64,000 bases of DNA from Piscibacillus halophilus (GTDB taxonomy: Bacteria; Bacillota; Bacilli; Bacillales; Alkalibacillaceae). The translations under genes and the position numbers were made by a program. Position 1 is the stretch's first letter; the number at the start of each line of letters is the position of its first letter. The stretch spans positions 18,742-82,741 of the forward strand of contig NZ_FOES01000008.1 in assembly GCF_900110685.1 (NCBI RefSeq), given 5' to 3'. This document shows, one piece after another, positions 63,687-64,000 of this stretch. The notes beneath the pieces were generated by a model that searched no databases, had not been told where the DNA came from, and was given only the letters and a program-made list of their open reading frames with translations.

Positions 63687-64000
63687 GTGTGCCCGGCATG
63701 GGCTATAACTTGGTGGTGAAAGTCCACTACAGGCCTGGCAGTAGGAACTGTTAGCTAATGGCAAGGGTGTCCACCGTGAGGTGGAATCTGAAGGAAGCCT
63801 AAGGCAAAATCCTGAACTGACGAACAGAAACTGTATATAAGGCTGAATTGGAACGGATGAGTTTGCATTACAAAACGAAGTCCTATACTGCACGAATTCC
63901 ATACAGTAAATACAGCAGTTATATGGGAGGAAGGTTATAGCTCTTACCCGGGGAGGTCTTGCAAGGGTTCCCGACAAGAGGGAAGAAATTTTCCACAGGA
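63687..64000 (+). mobile_element. Group II intron, 5' portion (domain I region)
   Basis: The sequence starts with GTGTG, the group II 5' consensus, and continues with CCCGGCATGGGC, GTGGTGAAAGTCCACTACAGG, GGCAGTAGGAACTG, CTGAACTGACGAACAG and TACCCGGGGAGGTCTTGC. This is a highly structured, GC-richer stretch that I recognise from domain I of bacterial group II introns encoding LtrA-type reverse transcriptases. Such ORFs lie in domain IV, beyond this window's end. GGATG (63855-63859) could pair with CATCC (63676-63680) of the 5' exon as EBS2-IBS2. EBS1 is not clear. Confidence 0.88.

Noticed and set aside
63851..63885. EBS1 pairing of the intron with the 5' exon
   Set aside because: GTTTG could pair with the last exon bases only through several G-U pairs; too weak to assign.

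Overview
This window comes from the chromosome of a low-GC, endospore-forming Bacillaceae bacterium. The evidence is cwlJ-gerQ, a SinR/TasA biofilm locus, HutP-controlled histidine use, GlnR/TnrA-type nitrogen boxes, and a long run of genes with Bacillus subtilis ywd/ywf/ywg/ywh/ywi/ywj orthologues. Very acidic low-complexity linkers in exported proteins, a BCCT osmolyte transporter and a Na+/H+-type antiporter suggest a moderate halophile or alkaliphile. I cannot name the genus.

Layout. 1-275: end of a BCCT transporter gene. 534-1067: acyl-CoA thioesterase. 1127-8537: histidine utilisation cluster hutP-hutH-yjiH-hutU-hutI-hutG, with a readable HutP RNA site and terminator before hutH. 8607-9393: two small genes. 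9452-14474: biofilm fibre locus with three palindromic SinR-type operators, two tandem tasA/calY genes, tapA, sipW, an LPXTG-anchored TasA-like protein, a sortase and convergent sinR. 14655-16442: lipM-lipA. 16924-18666: glnK-amtB on the minus strand with two GlnR/TnrA boxes. 18835-22336: a glutamate synthase-like protein and a cation antiporter. 22782-25878: TRAP transporter. 25925-27052: yybP-ykoY riboswitch and TerC-family gene. 27144-35057: an ATPase, cystine transporter, M29 aminopeptidase, HTH-TPR regulator, a 43-codon gene, an NSS transporter and ywdI-ywdK. 35489-38085: a chemoreceptor and BMP lipoprotein pair. 38277-43219: ywhD, pbpG, ywiB, argS. 43264-44519: gerQ and cwlJ. 44864-49954: hemQ, a katE remnant, lipL, ywfO, ywgA. 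50000-53486: ywjE and fadF. 53879-59685: peptide ABC transporter. 59804-61126: VOC dioxygenase and a small anchored protein. 61371-end: beta-oxidation genes, the last of which is split by a group II intron running off the window.

How the genes work together. The tas locus looks like a complete fibre export, processing and wall-attachment module under SinR. SipW would process TasA and TapA, and the added LPXTG TasA-like protein and sortase offer a covalent anchor that B. subtilis lacks. LipM, LipA and LipL together complete the amidotransfer route of lipoate synthesis. FadF, thiolase, hydroxyacyl-CoA dehydrogenase and acyl-CoA dehydrogenase form a fatty-acid degradation set, and FadR-like palindromes sit in two of its promoters.

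The least explained signal is a set of four intergenic islands (331-466, 6201-6316, 16500-16885, 44666-44830). In each, a short core word recurs every 21 bp, or exactly every 20 bp in the hut operon, for 6 to 18 units. Core words differ between islands and the sequence between cores is degenerate, yet the spacing is almost perfectly rigid at about two DNA helical turns. I know of no described element that fits.
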